Positions 35,106-45,639 of a DNA stretch of 64,000 nucleotides are shown here, piece by piece. The stretch is from the NCBI GenBank assembly GCA_014529385.2, contig CM043971.1:59846709-59910708 (forward strand). Direction: 5' to 3'. The DNA comes from Adiantum capillus-veneris (lineage: Eukaryota > Streptophyta > Polypodiopsida > Polypodiales > Pteridaceae). Position 1 is the first letter of the stretch; every line of letters begins with the position of its first letter. Position numbers and translations under genes: made by a program. The notes under the pieces were generated by a model. It was not told the DNA's origin, ran no database searches, and saw only the letters and a program-made list of their open reading frames with translations.

Positions 35106-35806
35106 TTAGGGAGGGATTTTGTAGGGTCTTTTTGAAATTGGCTCACTTCCTGGAAAGGTTTCAATTTCGTGGTCTATATCTCTGGGAGGAGGTAAATTCG
35201 AAAGATCTTCCGGAAATATATCTGAAAATTCTTTAAGCCATTTTGGAGTTGGGTTGTCCCTTGAATCATCTGCCTTATTAAGTTTTACTACAAAGATCTG
35301 TTGCCCTTTATGTAACCCCTTCAGAAGTCGACTAGCCTTGACTAAATGAGCCTTAGGCTTCCCGTTTATTCCTTGTACTAATGTTTCTTCACCTAAGTCA
35401 TTTTTGAAGGTTAAGTTCCCTTGAGCACAGTGAATTTGAGCTTGATTTTTGATTAGCCAATCCATTCCAAGGATACCATCATAGATTCCTACTGGAAGAG
35501 TTCGAAAGTAGGATGAAGTCAGGGTTCCCCTAGTTCAAACTCAACTTTCCCAGCTGTAAATTGAGATAGAACCTCTTTCCCATTTGCTAGCTCTACTACT
35601 AATTTCTTGGTAGGATATTGGTTCAATTTAAGTTTCCTTAAACATTTAGGAGAGAGAAAAGAGTGTGTGCTGCCACAATCTATAAGTAGTTCAAATTTTT
35701 CACCTTCTCTGTTTGCAGTGGTTTGGATGACAGCATACTGTTGCTGAGCTCCAGGGTTATCAATGGCGGCAAAAAGAGTAGCTCTTTCATCTTCCTCATC
35801 CTGCAA
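35106..35806 (-). pseudogene. gypsy-1 aspartic protease and linker
   Basis: The frame 35806-35519 contains the retropepsin site LLIDCGSTHSFLS (the usual D-S/T-G is D-C-G here) followed by LVVELANGKEV. A one-base shift near 35515 leads to a second frame with GILGMDWL and the pre-RT segment FPEDLSNLPPPRDIDHEIE...PISKRPYKIPP. The protease processes the polyprotein. The Cys in the active-site triad position is unusual but occurs in some plant retroelements; its effect is uncertain. Confidence 0.9.
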
Positions 35807-35911
35807 GGTAGGCTCTCCTACTGCAGCATAAGATCTGGCTCCTCTACCTCTTCCTCTGCCTCGTCCTCTATTGCCTCTACCTCTTTGATTATTTCCTTGT
35901 CCTATTTGAGT

Positions 35912-36690
35912 CTAAGAAGGGGTTCCGGTAGCAATTTGAGGATTTTTCCCCTCAGGACATTGACTCCTGTAGTGTCCCATTCTATTGCATCCATAGCATC
36001 TGATGTTCGGGAAAGTCTGCTCTATAGTGGCTGCAGCTGACATTGCCCTCCGTTGACCTCCTTGATTATAATTCCCCCTTGCTCTTCCTCTAAAGTTATT
36101 GTAGTTGTAATAGTTCCTGGCAGCACAATTTCCTTCAGATGCAAGTGGTTTATCTCTTAGAAGAGCATCTTGAATAGAGGTGGGTCTCATAGCTTCCATC
36201 CGGTTACTTAAAGGTTTGTTTAAACCGTGACAGAAGCGAGCAATCTGTTGTTCCATAGTCATTGGTGGTGCGTAACGTCGTAAAGACACATATTTGGTGT
36301 AATATTCTTCCAAAGTAAGCCCTAACTGTTTGAGGGCGAAGAACTCATTCATCTTGATAGCTTGGTGAGCTGGATGAAGATATCTTTCTTTCATTGCCTG
36401 CTCCATTCTTTCCCAAGAGGGACTAATGGAAGGATTATCTCTACAATATTGTTTCCACCAGAGTTTGGCATCTCCGGTGAATCAAAACATTCCTTACATT
36501 GCCTGATTCTCTGAAGCAGTTCCTGCTGCCAAGAAATAATCATCCATGGCGTCGAGCCATGCTTCGGCATCACGTTCTAAGTTGGTTCCTTCTCCCTTGA
36601 AAGTTGGGAGTTGAACTTGTTTTAACAGTAGTTTCTTTTCCTGGGTGGGAGTATAGAGACTTTTGGCAATTCCCTAAGTTTGTAATTAAT
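35912..36690 (-). pseudogene. gypsy-1 gag
   Basis: Reads from about 36680: VQLPTFKGEGTNLERDAEAW, DAMDDYFLAAG, then (after stops near 36500) GDAKLWWKQY, MEQAMKERYLHPAHQAIKM, QLGLTLEEYYTKYVSLRRYA and the zinc knuckle CYGCNRMGHYRSQC near 35975-36010. This is the capsid-nucleocapsid precursor. The 5' border shows ATTACAAACTTAG before the first codons, which could be a splice acceptor or chance. Two frames and at least two stops show decay. Confidence 0.9.
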
Positions 36691-36908
36691 GAAAATGCTT
36701 TAGTGTTTACACTACTTTTGTTTTGTCATGCAGTTCTCTAATTTATATACTTTTTAACACACTAAAAACAGAAATCTAACAATCATTAACACCATTTCAA
36801 TTTAACTACACAAGCATGTCATAAAACCATGGTATATACAAAGGTTGATACAACACTGACTCATACTATGTACAAGATGGGATCATGCTATATACAATGT
36901 GTGATTCC
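36691..36908. other. gypsy-1 leader between gag and the extra ORF
   Basis: About 220 bp, AT-rich, no coding signal; includes a possible 3' splice site before gag. Confidence 0.4.
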
Positions 36909-37418
36909 CTAAATCAACAACCTCTTTACCACTGGTGGGTGTGATAGGGGATAAAAAAATATGACATCTTTTGGTCCCCTAAACCTTGGGCCTACCCTCA
37001 TGGGCCTGATCCTACTTGGGTATATTACTGTGGCTACCTGATCATAGACCCACTGATTTTGTAACACTTCTACCCCATCTACAACAATGGTCTGATTTGG
37101 ATCTTCAGTCCCACTAAAGAAGAAAACTTCAATGGTCCGAAGTGTTTTTTCCCACTTGAGTCTTTTTAGATTGAGTGTCCAGCCTTCTAATCGTCCCGCA
37201 TCAATCAGGAAAATTCCGCCAAACTGTGACCAGTTGATTCCCCATGTAGGAGGAGGGGAAAACATTAAATCTAACAATTGCATGATGCTCTTGCGAAGTA
37301 CAAAGTTGTTGGAGCTGCAAGCAGCCTCAAACATGATGTTGAAAATCACAAACTTTTGGTAAGCTTGGCGGATATTTTCCTGTATTGATAGGGAAATTCT
37401 CATTTCACAATATACCAT
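36909..37418 (-). CDS. Extra ORF between PBS and gag of gypsy-1, function unknown
   Basis: A 169-residue ATG-started frame with no internal stop, unlike gag and pol of the same element. Visible features: FEAACSSNNFVLRKSIMQLL, SPPPTWGINWSQFGGIF, WTLNLKRLKWEKTLRTIEVF, and TIVVDGVEV. There is no zinc finger, signal peptide or clear membrane segment. It starts about 70 bp downstream of the PBS, so it would be the first frame on the genomic RNA. I do not recognise the family. It could be an accessory ORF or an acquired host exon. Confidence 0.5.
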   Translation of the reverse strand: MVYCEMRISLSIQENIRQAYQKFVIFNIMFEAACSSNNFVLRKSIMQLLDLMFSPPPTWGINWSQFGGIFLIDAGRLEGWTLNLKRLKWEKTLRTIEVFFFSGTEDPNQTIVVDGVEVLQNQWVYDQVATVIYPSRIRPMRVGPRFRGPKDVIFFYPLSHPPVVKRLLI

Positions 37419-37488
37419 AACTAAAAATGAACTATAACTTATGCCTATTTCCCAACTTTTATCCTCCTAAGGTCAGGACCTTATTAAA

Positions 37489-37504
37489 CCATGCTCTGAT
37501 ACCA
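37489..37504 (-). promoter_or_regulatory. gypsy-1 primer-binding site (initiator Met tRNA)
   Basis: TGGTATCAGAGCATGG on the minus strand, two bases from the LTR end at 37507. This matches the 3' end of plant initiator methionine tRNA, the standard primer for many plant LTR elements. Confidence 0.92.
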
Positions 37505-37506
37505 CT

Positions 37507-38007
37507 TGTAAGGTCTCCAACCCGCCGACACCAAAAGTGGGATGGTCCCATTGACAGGTCTCTAGGCCTACTAAAGTCAAAGTCTTTAAACAAAACAAAT
37601 TCCAGGGAATTCACCCTTACCATTGGCAATGGTTTAGGTTTATAGCCCTAGAAGAGACCTAGTCCTCTCTCGCAGTGGAAACCGGACCCTATAATAAAAA
37701 TTCCGGCCTTAAATCTTCATCCTTTAGATTAAGGTTTCCTTAGCCAAAGCTTCTTTTCCCTCTAGCATATGTGAATGAAGTTTTTAAACGTTTTAGTGCG
37801 CGGGAATGGATAGTTACCTGACTAATCAGGTCCACCCCTCCATGATTGACAACCTTAGTCAATCCCCACTTACCACCCCGCACTTACACATGATTATTTT
37901 GTTGTTTAATTACTACCACATTCTTTCCACATTTAAAATAATGATTCCTTTTTAACTTTTCAAACGGCATTTCCTTAAGACAACCTTTGAAAAGAGTATT
38001 GAAGACA
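37507..38007 (-). mobile_element. gypsy-1 5' LTR, last part (R-U5), separated by inversion
   Basis: 501 bp ending CCTTACA beside the PBS, matching 21504-21916 plus 29647-29768. It contains the empty CACTA-2 target (CCGCACTTACACATGATT). At AGACATCT (38003-38010) the LTR match stops and copia gag begins; the remaining LTR is at 8863-11834. Confidence 0.93.
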
Positions 38008-38010
38008 TCT
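38003..38010. other. Right inversion breakpoint (LTR / copia gag junction)
   Basis: AGACATCT, the inverse of the AGATGTCT at the left breakpoint (11823-11830). Relative to the intact 3' LTR (GAAGACATTCTTTCAGCAAACAGACATCT) about 18 bp between two AGACAT copies are missing across the two junctions, as expected for end-joining using microhomology. Confidence 0.85.
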
Positions 38011-38480
38011 AGCCGAGTCAGTGTTCTTCACTATTATAGGGAAGACAATAACCAAGGAACTTTGGGATAGCTTATGTTCAGCATGGGAGAGCAAAAGTGC
38101 ATCAAAAAAAGTTTTTCTCATGAAACATCTTATGAAGCTCAACATGAAAGAAGGTAGCACAATTTTTGGTCACTAAAATGAGTTCAGCTCCTTGTTTAGT
38201 CAATTGGCATCTCAAGGCTTTAAGGCGTTTGACGACGAACTCAAGTCTATATTCTTGTTATGCTCTCTACCCAGTTCATGGGACATCTTTTGCACATCCA
38301 TTAGAAATTCGGCTCCAAAAGGCAAGTTAGTGTTCAATGCTATCAGAGATGTGTTGCTCACTGAAGAAATTTGACGTAAATCTCTCGACGGTGCTAGTCA
38401 TGGAGATGCATATACGGCTGGCAATTCAACAAAGGCAAGAGGTTGTGACAGGAACAAACACAAAAGATGTCATAATAACT
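38008..38480 (+). pseudogene. Ty1/copia gag, C-terminal half
   Basis: Reads LAESVFFTIIGKTITKELW, SLCSAWESKSASKKVFLMKH, LMKLNMKEGSTIFGH, a TAA, then EFSSLFSQLASQGF, LKSIFLLCSLPSSWD and AIRDVLLTEEI before another stop. This is the copia gag UBN2-like region and follows directly on the N-terminal half at 11835-12034. A basic stretch with RNKHKR follows. No copia pol follows; sequence is unassigned until gypsy-3. Confidence 0.85.
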
Positions 38481-39640
38481 AATATCTAATTCTCCTTAAT
38501 GATTTTATCATGTCAAACTATCATTTAATACGAGAAAGTACCAGGGGAGAAAAAGCTAGAATATTGGTTAAGCTGGCAGACCGGCCACAGTACGGATCCA
38601 AAGGAAAGAAAATAGGGATCCAAAGGGGGGGGGGGGGGGGGGGGGGGGCATCTTCAAAAGAGCAATATGCAACAGTGGGCTTCATGGACCCTAAGGTTTA
38701 GCCCATTAAGACTTCCAAAATGCTAAGGTTCCAAATTTCAAAGGCTGTGTCCAATGGTTAAGCTTAGGAAATTTGTATGCTTTGTATGCGTGTAAAAAAA
38801 GTCTTCAGAAGTCCTACAAAGGAGGGGGAGATCCCAATAAGTAGGCGATGAGAGAGAAATACACACCCACACTCACAAGATTCCTTTACACAAGGGGAAA
38901 GAGGGACACATGTCAACTCCCTTGCCCAGATGCCCACAAGGTGTACTCAATTCCTATTGGATGGCCAAGGAGGTGGACCAATGAGAATTAGGCTAGAGTA
39001 AATATAGTTTAATTAATTTTAAAACACTTAATAAAAGAACCAATAAGAATTAATCTCTCTAGAATACTATTGAACAGTTTCCCAAGGGGTCCAATGCGCA
39101 TTCAGCAGCCCAATGGCTTGCTTGATTCCTATTGGCGACGAGACAAAGGGGTCTAGTGAGACTTTAGTTGCATTAATTAATTACCTAAATCTCTCACAGA
39201 AGGGTAAAGGGGAACACATGTCAGAAGGCTATCACTTATGCTGCTTTAATTTTATTAGCTAAGCTGGAAAAGGTATAATAGGGTGTGAGCATGAGCAAAT
39301 AGCAAGATGGGTCGACCAAGAGAGTGGGGGGGGGGGGGGGGACTGATTTTCTGAAGGAATTATTACATACACACACACACAAGTGTATGTGTGAAGCAAA
39401 AAGACTCTCTCTCTCCTTCTCAAGCTTTAATGGAAAGCTTATCACCTGCTCCAAGCATGTGAGAAGGGAGGCCTACACCAACAACTCTTGGCTTTGTGAT
39501 GCAAATCCAACCAGGAGCCAAGATTCAATGCATGCTCATCTCCTCTACCATTCTAATTACTAAGCTAAGCTAATCGAATATGAGTGATTATGTGAGGATA
39601 TGTACATTTTTCTTGTAAGACTACTCCTTCTTCCTCTCAA
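38481..39640. other. Unassigned, with two poly-G runs
   Basis: Contains 24 consecutive G at 38625-38648 and another poly-G run at about 39327-39341, plus a short (AC)n near 39368. It may include the start of the gypsy-3 LTR; its TG terminus could not be fixed. Confidence 0.5.
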
Positions 39641-40082
39641 TCTACTCTCATACCCCGCTAGCTCTCACCATCTTCGAAGGTGTGTGAGGTCTTGGTTCTA
39701 AGACCATGAGGGAATTGATGTTGTGTTTTATAAGTGTTTTGCTGAGTGCTTGAAGCTTCCATCTTCATTGCACTAGCTAGTATTGAAGGAACACAAGAAA
39801 GTGTACTGTAAAATGTCTCTCTTGATGAGAGAAACCATAATACAAAGACTTTTGTAGAGGGGACCGGCTCCATGTAAATCCGGTCCTCAATTGTTGTCAA
39901 TAGTTTAATTTATATCTCTTTTGAAGTATTGTTCATGATATCTAACTAGGTGTTATTTGTTTCGTTGCTCTCTCCACCCAAGCACTCTTGTTATTCTCAT
40001 TAGGAATCTATTGTAATGAAATGCTCACTATGTTCATGTTATTTTCTGCTACACACAAGTTAGTAGGCCATTAAATGTTACA
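39641..40082 (+). mobile_element. gypsy-3 5' LTR, 3' portion
   Basis: Ends ...AAATGTTACA at 40082, one base before a primer-binding site. It contains U5-like sequence TCTCTCTTGATGAGAGAAACC near 39812. The left limit of the LTR is not determined; 39641 is only where LTR-like sequence becomes plausible. Confidence 0.5.
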
Positions 40083-40083
40083 A

Positions 40084-40101
40084 TGGTATTAGAGCACAAG
40101 G
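40084..40101 (+). promoter_or_regulatory. gypsy-3 primer-binding site
   Basis: TGGTATTAGAGCACAAGG: matches the initiator-Met type TGGTATCAGAGC with one change in the first 12 bases. Confidence 0.7.
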
Positions 40102-40500
40102 TTTCTCTTTTCTTGCTCAAGAAGGGAGGTCCTCAATTTAGCTATAAATGGTTGGTATTATTAATTGCATGCGAGTAAGTAGAATAGGGATTTTTCAGAC
40201 TTGCAGTGTGGATGCGCTCGTGAAGATAATGGGGCATCATCATTGAGAGCTATGGTCTTAATATTGGAGTCCTAGGGGGCTTGCCTACGGCTTAACCACA
40301 ATTGAGCTATTACAAGCTTGACAGGAGCTGTTGCTGTTTTGGTGTTGAACGACCCTCTCTTCTATTCCTTGCAATTAATGGTATTTGAGCCAGGGGTACA
40401 ATAGCTTGAGTGATTTTTCTAAAGGGGTAAAGAGGAGTAGCAACTAGGGCTTGAAGTGCCAAAGTACACCTAGAAACCTTTACACCTAAAAGTTGTTATA

Positions 40501-40950
40501 ATGGCTAACAACAGTAAAGAGACTCAAATTAATGTTGATAACTTTGATTTTGCTAATGAGAAGGCTACTAATGATGCCCCTATGATTGTTAACTACCTTG
40601 TTTCTAGGATTCAATAAGCCATGGGAAATCCATCCCGCCAAAGTGAAGTGCAACAACAGCTTTGTGCTCATAGGATTATCCAAGCTCCCCACCATGACAC
40701 GAGAGCACCTAGGAAGCCTCCTTGTGAGACTTCCAAAAGAGGCCTCTCTCCAATTCGGGAAGAAGAAGAGGACACATACGAAGGGCTCAAAAATTTTCTT
40801 CTTGATGATGCATCTCCTTCCAAAAGGAGAACTCAAGAGCCTCCACCAAAGGAAGGAGAAAGAAGTGAGTCTCTTGCCACTTTGATGGAGATCGCTCCAC
40901 AAAGATGGCGGGCTAAACGCTCTCCATCTGATTCACCTCCTAAGCGGTGA
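40501..40950 (+). pseudogene. gypsy-3 gag N-terminal region
   Basis: ATG at 40501 (MANNSKETQINVDNFDFANE), a TAA at 40615-40617 in the same frame, then MGNPSRQSEVQQQLCAHRII, acidic GLSPIREEEEDTYEGLKNF and basic RWRAKRSPSDSPPKR to a stop at 40948. It lies 400 bp after the PBS. Charged, low-complexity, typical of a gag N-terminus; identification rests on position and on the downstream gag core. Confidence 0.55.
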
Positions 40951-41129
40951 AGGCCATTGCACACTTCCCCACACCAAAATTCAAAGAGGGATGACAAAAA
41001 GCAAGAGAAGAAAAAGGTGAGAGGACACCTTCTTCTCCATCTTCTTCATCCTCTTCCTCTTATGAAAGTGATGGTGGAGACAAAGAAGATCAAGGCAAGA
41101 ATAAGGCAAGAAAGAGGTCACCCTCTTCT

Positions 41130-41960
41130 TCATATTCCTCAAATTCTTCATCTTCTGAAGAAAGTGATGGTGCAACCTTTGAACCATCAAAATGAAGAGG
41201 CCATAGGAAATCCTATGCTGCATGGAAGAGGTCATACAGGCTTTAGAAGTTCAAAGAGGGAGGGAAGAGCATCTCTTTCCTTACCTACAATGGCACCTTT
41301 GGTGCTACATAAAAAGTCTTAGCCTTTATCCAGCAATTTGATGCGGAATTTAGAGATGAGGGCTTCACGGAGTCTTCTAAGATACACCATGTAGCTACGC
41401 ACTTTCAAAAGTCACAAGGCAATGGTGGTCTAGCCTACGAGCTAGCCTACGAGCAAACGGTGAAGTTAAACGAACCTGGAAAGCTTTGAGTGCAAACGGT
41501 GAAGCTCCACAAACATGAAAAGCTTCGAGAGCTTCCATTATGAAGCAATTTTTGGCCACCGATGCCAAAGACAAAGTACTCACCGAATGGTGAAGCTTGA
41601 AGCTCTCTCCCTACGGATCCCTTCACAAATATGTAGAAAAGTTTTGGGGCTTACGTCTCAAAGACACTGTCTTCAAAAAGATGGATTTTGGAGAGCAAAA
41701 GAAACAATTTTTCCCGGGCTTAACAGAAGAAATGGTGGAGTATGTCAACTCCCAAAGACCACGCACCATATTGGCGGTTATACACCATACATTGGTGGCC
41801 AGGGGCTAAGAGGAATTCTAAGCCCATGTAAAATAAGGGTTCCAATGAGCCTAAGGGGAAGGAAAAAGTCGAAAAGTCTCCACCTTATCGATGCTTTCAG
41901 TTACAATAATCTTGACACATGCGTTCTCATTCTGTTCTCATCGTCATCGACCCTTAACAC
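41130..41960 (+). pseudogene. gypsy-3 gag core
   Basis: A Ser/Glu-rich linker is followed by KFKEGGKSISFLTYNGTFGA, a stop, VLAFIQQFDAEFRDEGFTES, SKIHHVATHFQKS, then after frame changes SPYGSLHKYVEKFWGLRLKD and FGEQKKQFFPGLTEEMVEYV. This is the retrotransposon-gag fold (QFD..F, HHV..F). Near 41870-41920 a Cys-containing stretch may be a ruined zinc knuckle. The same family forms gypsy-2 at 7331-8862. Several stops and shifts; no pol downstream. Confidence 0.75.
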
Positions 41961-43228
41961 TAGAATGGTAACATGACATTTTTATGTCCTTGGATACTTT
42001 TGTGTTCTGTTAAGTGACAATTTTGCTTGAATTATTTGAAGAGTATGAAAATGAATTTCTAGGTGCTATATATCCACAAAGTTGCCTTATGAGCTGAAAA
42101 AAACTTAGCATTTTTTTTTGGAGTATCAATCTCACCATTAACCTTACTCTTGCATAACGTTTTTGAACCTAAACTGTGTGAAAAAATGGGTCCTGTTTTT
42201 GGTTTTTTTTCAATTTTTGGCAACTATACCACCCTAAACTTCATGTTTGTGAGGTTTAGATGGCTAGAGGTTAGGCCTTCATAGTTTTGAACATGTTTTG
42301 ATGCTTGTAGGGAGAGCTAACTGTTAAAATTGAAAGTTATGACCAATTTACAAGAATTGCATAATCCTATTTTTTGGCCAAAATTAGCACTTTTATGATT
42401 TTTTTGGTGGCTTTCTTGATATCCAAATTCAATTTTGATTGTGTAAGTGTAATGTATAATATAAATATAATCTTCCTTGAGTTTTGGGGGACCTAATATG
42501 CTATATAGCATAGTATATGATGATGGTTGAGTTTTTTGATTGCTGAAGAATACGATACACTTTAGAGTAGCAAGTATAACTTTATGAATATTGCTAGTTT
42601 CTTAGGCAAATTGTGTGTATTTTGTAGGTAGTAACCATATCTAATCATAGACTACAAACTTGACTAGATATTGAGTAGTTTATATGGGTTTCTAGAGGTC
42701 ATAATGCTAAACCCAGTTTTTTCATGTTTGCTGTATTTAGCACTTTATTATTGACCCCAAGGTTCCAATTGTAAGATATCCATTATCCTTTTGACATGAT
42801 CCATGGATCCTTTTGACTCCAAAGGCCCAAAGGGAACTAAGAAAACATGTATATAGTATCTGTATTGAGCGTACTGACTATAGAAACTTTGATGATAGAT
42901 CCGCAGAATGGCAAAAATGCAACTTTTTTGTACCTATTCTTTTTGCCCAAAACAAAAATAGTGAGGTAAAAGAAACCATATGTTTTGGTCACCAACCCAT
43001 TGAAGTTAACGGGGCATTTTATCTCATGTCCTACAAAAATCCCCACTCTTATTTATATGCAATCAACCGTAAGAAATTGTTGTTTTGGGCAAAATGCACT
43101 GGTCCATCAACTTTGGAGGCTTGTAGTGACCAAGGGATGAGAAAAATTACAAGTTTCTCATTTTTTCCATATGTAGTAGTTATTGAACTATAAGCTCATG
43201 AAAGTATTTTTCAAAATGAGTGGATCTA
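41961..43228. other. Unassigned sequence
   Basis: AT-rich, no pol motifs after gypsy-3 gag. A 126-residue plus frame (42813-43193, MTPKAQRELRKHVYSI...) has no recognisable motif and overlaps nothing else; I do not call it a gene. Confidence 0.4.
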
Positions 43229-43994
43229 CTATGGTTTTGGAAAAATTTCCCAAAATCCTAAAAGCACACTTTTATGTCCTGTTAGGTTACCATTCAAGTG
43301 AGATCCTTCAGAGTAATTAACGTGCTTTCTTACTATCTTTTCGCTTTTGTAATATTGCTCAAAGAATTCTTCATTTGCCTTCTCTAATTCCTTCCAAACT
43401 GCAAGCTTAATTAAACATAGTATAGCACTAAGACAGAAGAAAATACTCACAGTCTAGCTGTCAGCAATGTTTATATGAATGTAAACCTTAATTAGGTAGC
43501 TGTGATTAAATGTATATGAGTGCGATTGGCTAGCAAGAGATTCACACCTGTCCGAGTGACGATGGGATCGATTCCGGCATGCTGGAGGAGCGCTTTGACG
43601 CATTCTTCTTTGCATAGACAGAGAGTGAGGCAGCGTTCTATGAGGTGCTGCCTGCAATTTAGAGGAGCGAGCTTGCATGTGTAATTATTAATGACGTTAT
43701 CCAGCAGACCTATATATGTATCTGGTTGATAATTAAAACTAATTGACTTAATAATCAAGCTCTAGCACATATTTGCAGGTAAAGGCATAGAGCATAAATA
43801 AATGATTAAAGGCAGGCAGGCAGGCTCACCTTCCTAACGAAAGATTGCGAAGCCTCATCCATCACATTTTCTGTGCCTGTGCTCGAATTCGACGATGACG
43901 ATGCGGTGTCGGCGCTAGCTGCGTCGCAGCTTAATGCACTGGCGGTCGAGGTGCTTGACGAGGAGGATGACCTGCATGAAGCTGCTGGTCTCAT
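43229..43994 (-). CDS. Three-exon host-like gene, plant-specific TIGR01589-type domain
   Basis: Proposed exons: 43994-43830, 43671-43548, 43398-43229. Borders are canonical: AGGAAG|GTGAGCC, ATGCAAG|, GGACAG|GTGTGAA, GCTTGCAG|TTTGG. The reading frame is kept: exon 1 ends VRK, exon 2 starts LAPL; exon 2 ends TRT plus one base, exon 3 gives VWKELEK. Exon 1 is Ser/Thr/Ala-rich (SSSSSSTSTASALS). Exons 2-3 hold a domain HLIERCLTLCLCKEECVKAL, LQHAGIDPIVTRT, VWKELEKANEEFFEQYYKS, resembling the short plant domain VQNLIERCLQLYM...KEVV..L...A.I.P.FT..VW.KLEE.N.EFF..YY. Function of that family is not established. The first Met could be further upstream (44237 frame) but the Ser-rich start at 43994 is simpler. 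About 153 residues. It has no retroelement features and is the best host-gene candidate here. Confidence 0.65.
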
Positions 43995-45011
43995 GATGTT
44001 GTTGCTCGCTCGCAAAGATAGGAAAAGATAGTGGCAGAGTTTGTAGCAGAAGACGTGCAGCACTTGTACTAGGAGGTCAGAGCATTGTAGGACAATTACG
44101 GTGACAGTAGAGTCTAGACATGCCCTAGACATGTACACACAGTGCTGAAACACCACTCCAGTCTCCAGAGTTACAAACTCATGGCGGCCGGACACTGTCG
44201 CCAGTAGTGTCAGGACACCTGCACTGTATTGAGCCACGTGCTTATATTAATATGAGCACAGGCCCAAAGTACAGTACAACGTCCTGCTCTGCTGCAGAGA
44301 AATCGAGCCACGCGCTTATATTAGTACGAGCACACGGATCACTCAGTCCAGAGAAACGCGCGCGCTGCTGTTTCCCTTGGCCACTCGAAAGCGTACTGTA
44401 ACGACTCCACTGGAAAGACTGTAATGACTCCGCTGTAATGTTTCGCTTGGCCCCCGTTGGAAAGACTGTTTTGACAGTTGGTCAAACATGAGCCGCTTTC
44501 CAAATGTGTCCTCCTGGGGAGCACACTGAGAAAGCAGCGTGCGCGCTGCTTCTTCATGGTGCTCTTTGCAAGCATCTTGGATCTCCTACATGACCACACG
44601 TGACGCCACATGATCACGTGTCCACCTGGTGCAGGCACATGCAAAAAGACATAGATTCTCACACAAAGAGGAAGATGAACGTGTTTTGAAAACGCACCTT
44701 CCCCTCAACCATCTTGCTCAAATAGACCATGGGTGGGGGACTTGGACAAACAACCTCGTCTAACAATACGCAACCAATGACCAGCATGCACATTGCTTGT
44801 GACTGGAGGCTACATACCGACGATGAAAGCAGGTGATGGGGACTCACCCTAGCACCCTTGATCTGAAGGGTGCCAATGCCCCTTTACTGGCAGACTTGCC
44901 CATCTTCAGCTTCTAGTGCTCGCGAGCCCAATGGATTTTCAAGTAGCAACACACGGGTATCCTACTCCTAAAGCAAAAAAAACAATAAGACCACAACTAG
45001 CTTAGTATATA
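43995..45011. other. Upstream region of the host-like gene, unassigned
   Basis: Contains a direct repeat of about 30 bp (GAGCCACGTGCTTATATTAA / GAGCCACGCGCTTATATTAG at about 44231 and 44307), with ACGTG-type words that can act as plant cis-elements. No coding call. Confidence 0.45.
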
Positions 45012-45300
45012 GTGACAAATAAAAAAAAGACCACAAATAGCAAGTGTTTATGTGTGTGTATGCAATTGTATTTGTGTGTATGTATTACAACAAGTTTATT
45101 TGTGTTTGTGTTTGTAGTATACAAATGCATGACTGTAAAGTGTGTTTGTAGTATACAAATGCATTATTGTATTTGTGTCATGTGTTACTATGTGGTTGTG
45201 TGTGTGAATGCAAGTGTGTATATGTGTGTGTGTATGCATGATTGTATTTGGGAAATGTGTTGCTGTGTGTGTGTGTGTGTGTACGCGTGCGCGCATTTCC
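45012..45300. repeat. GT-rich low-complexity tract
   Basis: TGTGTTTGTGTTTGTAG and ACAAATGCAT words recur (TTTGTAGTATACAAATGCAT twice near 45108-45165), ending in (GT)n at 45263-45280. Together with AC-rich sequence at 45455-45520 it forms outer arms of the foldback at 45301-45438. Confidence 0.8.
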
Positions 45301-45438
45301 GCCATAGGAGCTTCCAATGGAGCCCCATTTGGAGCTCCTCCATGCCTTGAAAGGCATGGGGGAGGCCCAATGGAGCTCTTCCATGCCTTGAAAGGCATGG
45401 AGGAGCTCCATTGGGGCTCCATTGGAAGCTCCTATGGC
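45301..45438. repeat. 138-bp foldback (near-perfect inverted repeat)
   Basis: GCCATAGGAGCTTCCAATGG at 45301 is exactly mirrored by CCATTGGAAGCTCCTATGGC ending 45438. The arms continue through AGCCCCA..GGAGCTCCTCCATGCCTT. Inside are two copies of CCATGCCTTGAAAGGCATGG, itself a palindrome. The stem would be over 50 bp with few mismatches, flanked by complementary GT/AC tracts. It may be a small foldback element or hairpin RNA precursor. Confidence 0.9.
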
Positions 45439-45639
45439 AGACCTACACATGCGCTCGTGCACACACACATACATCCATTTACGTGAGTATAAAACGTGCG
45501 TTCACACACACACACACACACTGAGTACCTTCTCTTCTTCTCTACTCCTTCTTCTGCAAATTGAACACATAACAATTATATATTTCAAGTATAAAACTCT
45601 TGGTTTTTGCATTCTTTTGGTTTTGTTAAGTGGTTGATA

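Larger units (their letters stand above)
21499..38007 (-). mobile_element. gypsy-1, Ty3 chromovirus LTR retrotransposon (main body)
   Basis: Order on the minus strand: truncated 5' LTR (38007-37507), PBS (37504-37489), an extra ORF, gag, protease, RT, RNase H, integrase, chromodomain, polypurine tract (32470-32458), 3' LTR (32457-21504, holding CACTA-2). GAAAG at 21499-21503 is the target duplication; its partner is CTTTC at 8858-8862 because the 5' end of the element was separated by an inversion. The C-terminal chromodomain ([17 protein letters not shown]) places it in the plant chromoviruses; the long LTR (about 3.2 kb) suggests a Tekay/Del-like lineage, which is an inference. Multiple stops and an integrase deletion make it non-autonomous. 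Confidence 0.93.

Noticed and set aside
36391-36573. 60-residue frame MMPKHGSTPW...
   Set aside because: Out-of-frame shadow of the gypsy-1 gag (AEAWLDAMDDYFLAAG reads in the other frame).
44339-44847. Minus-strand frames upstream of the host-like gene
   Set aside because: No recognisable domain, no splice-compatible link to the gene, and composition is ordinary.
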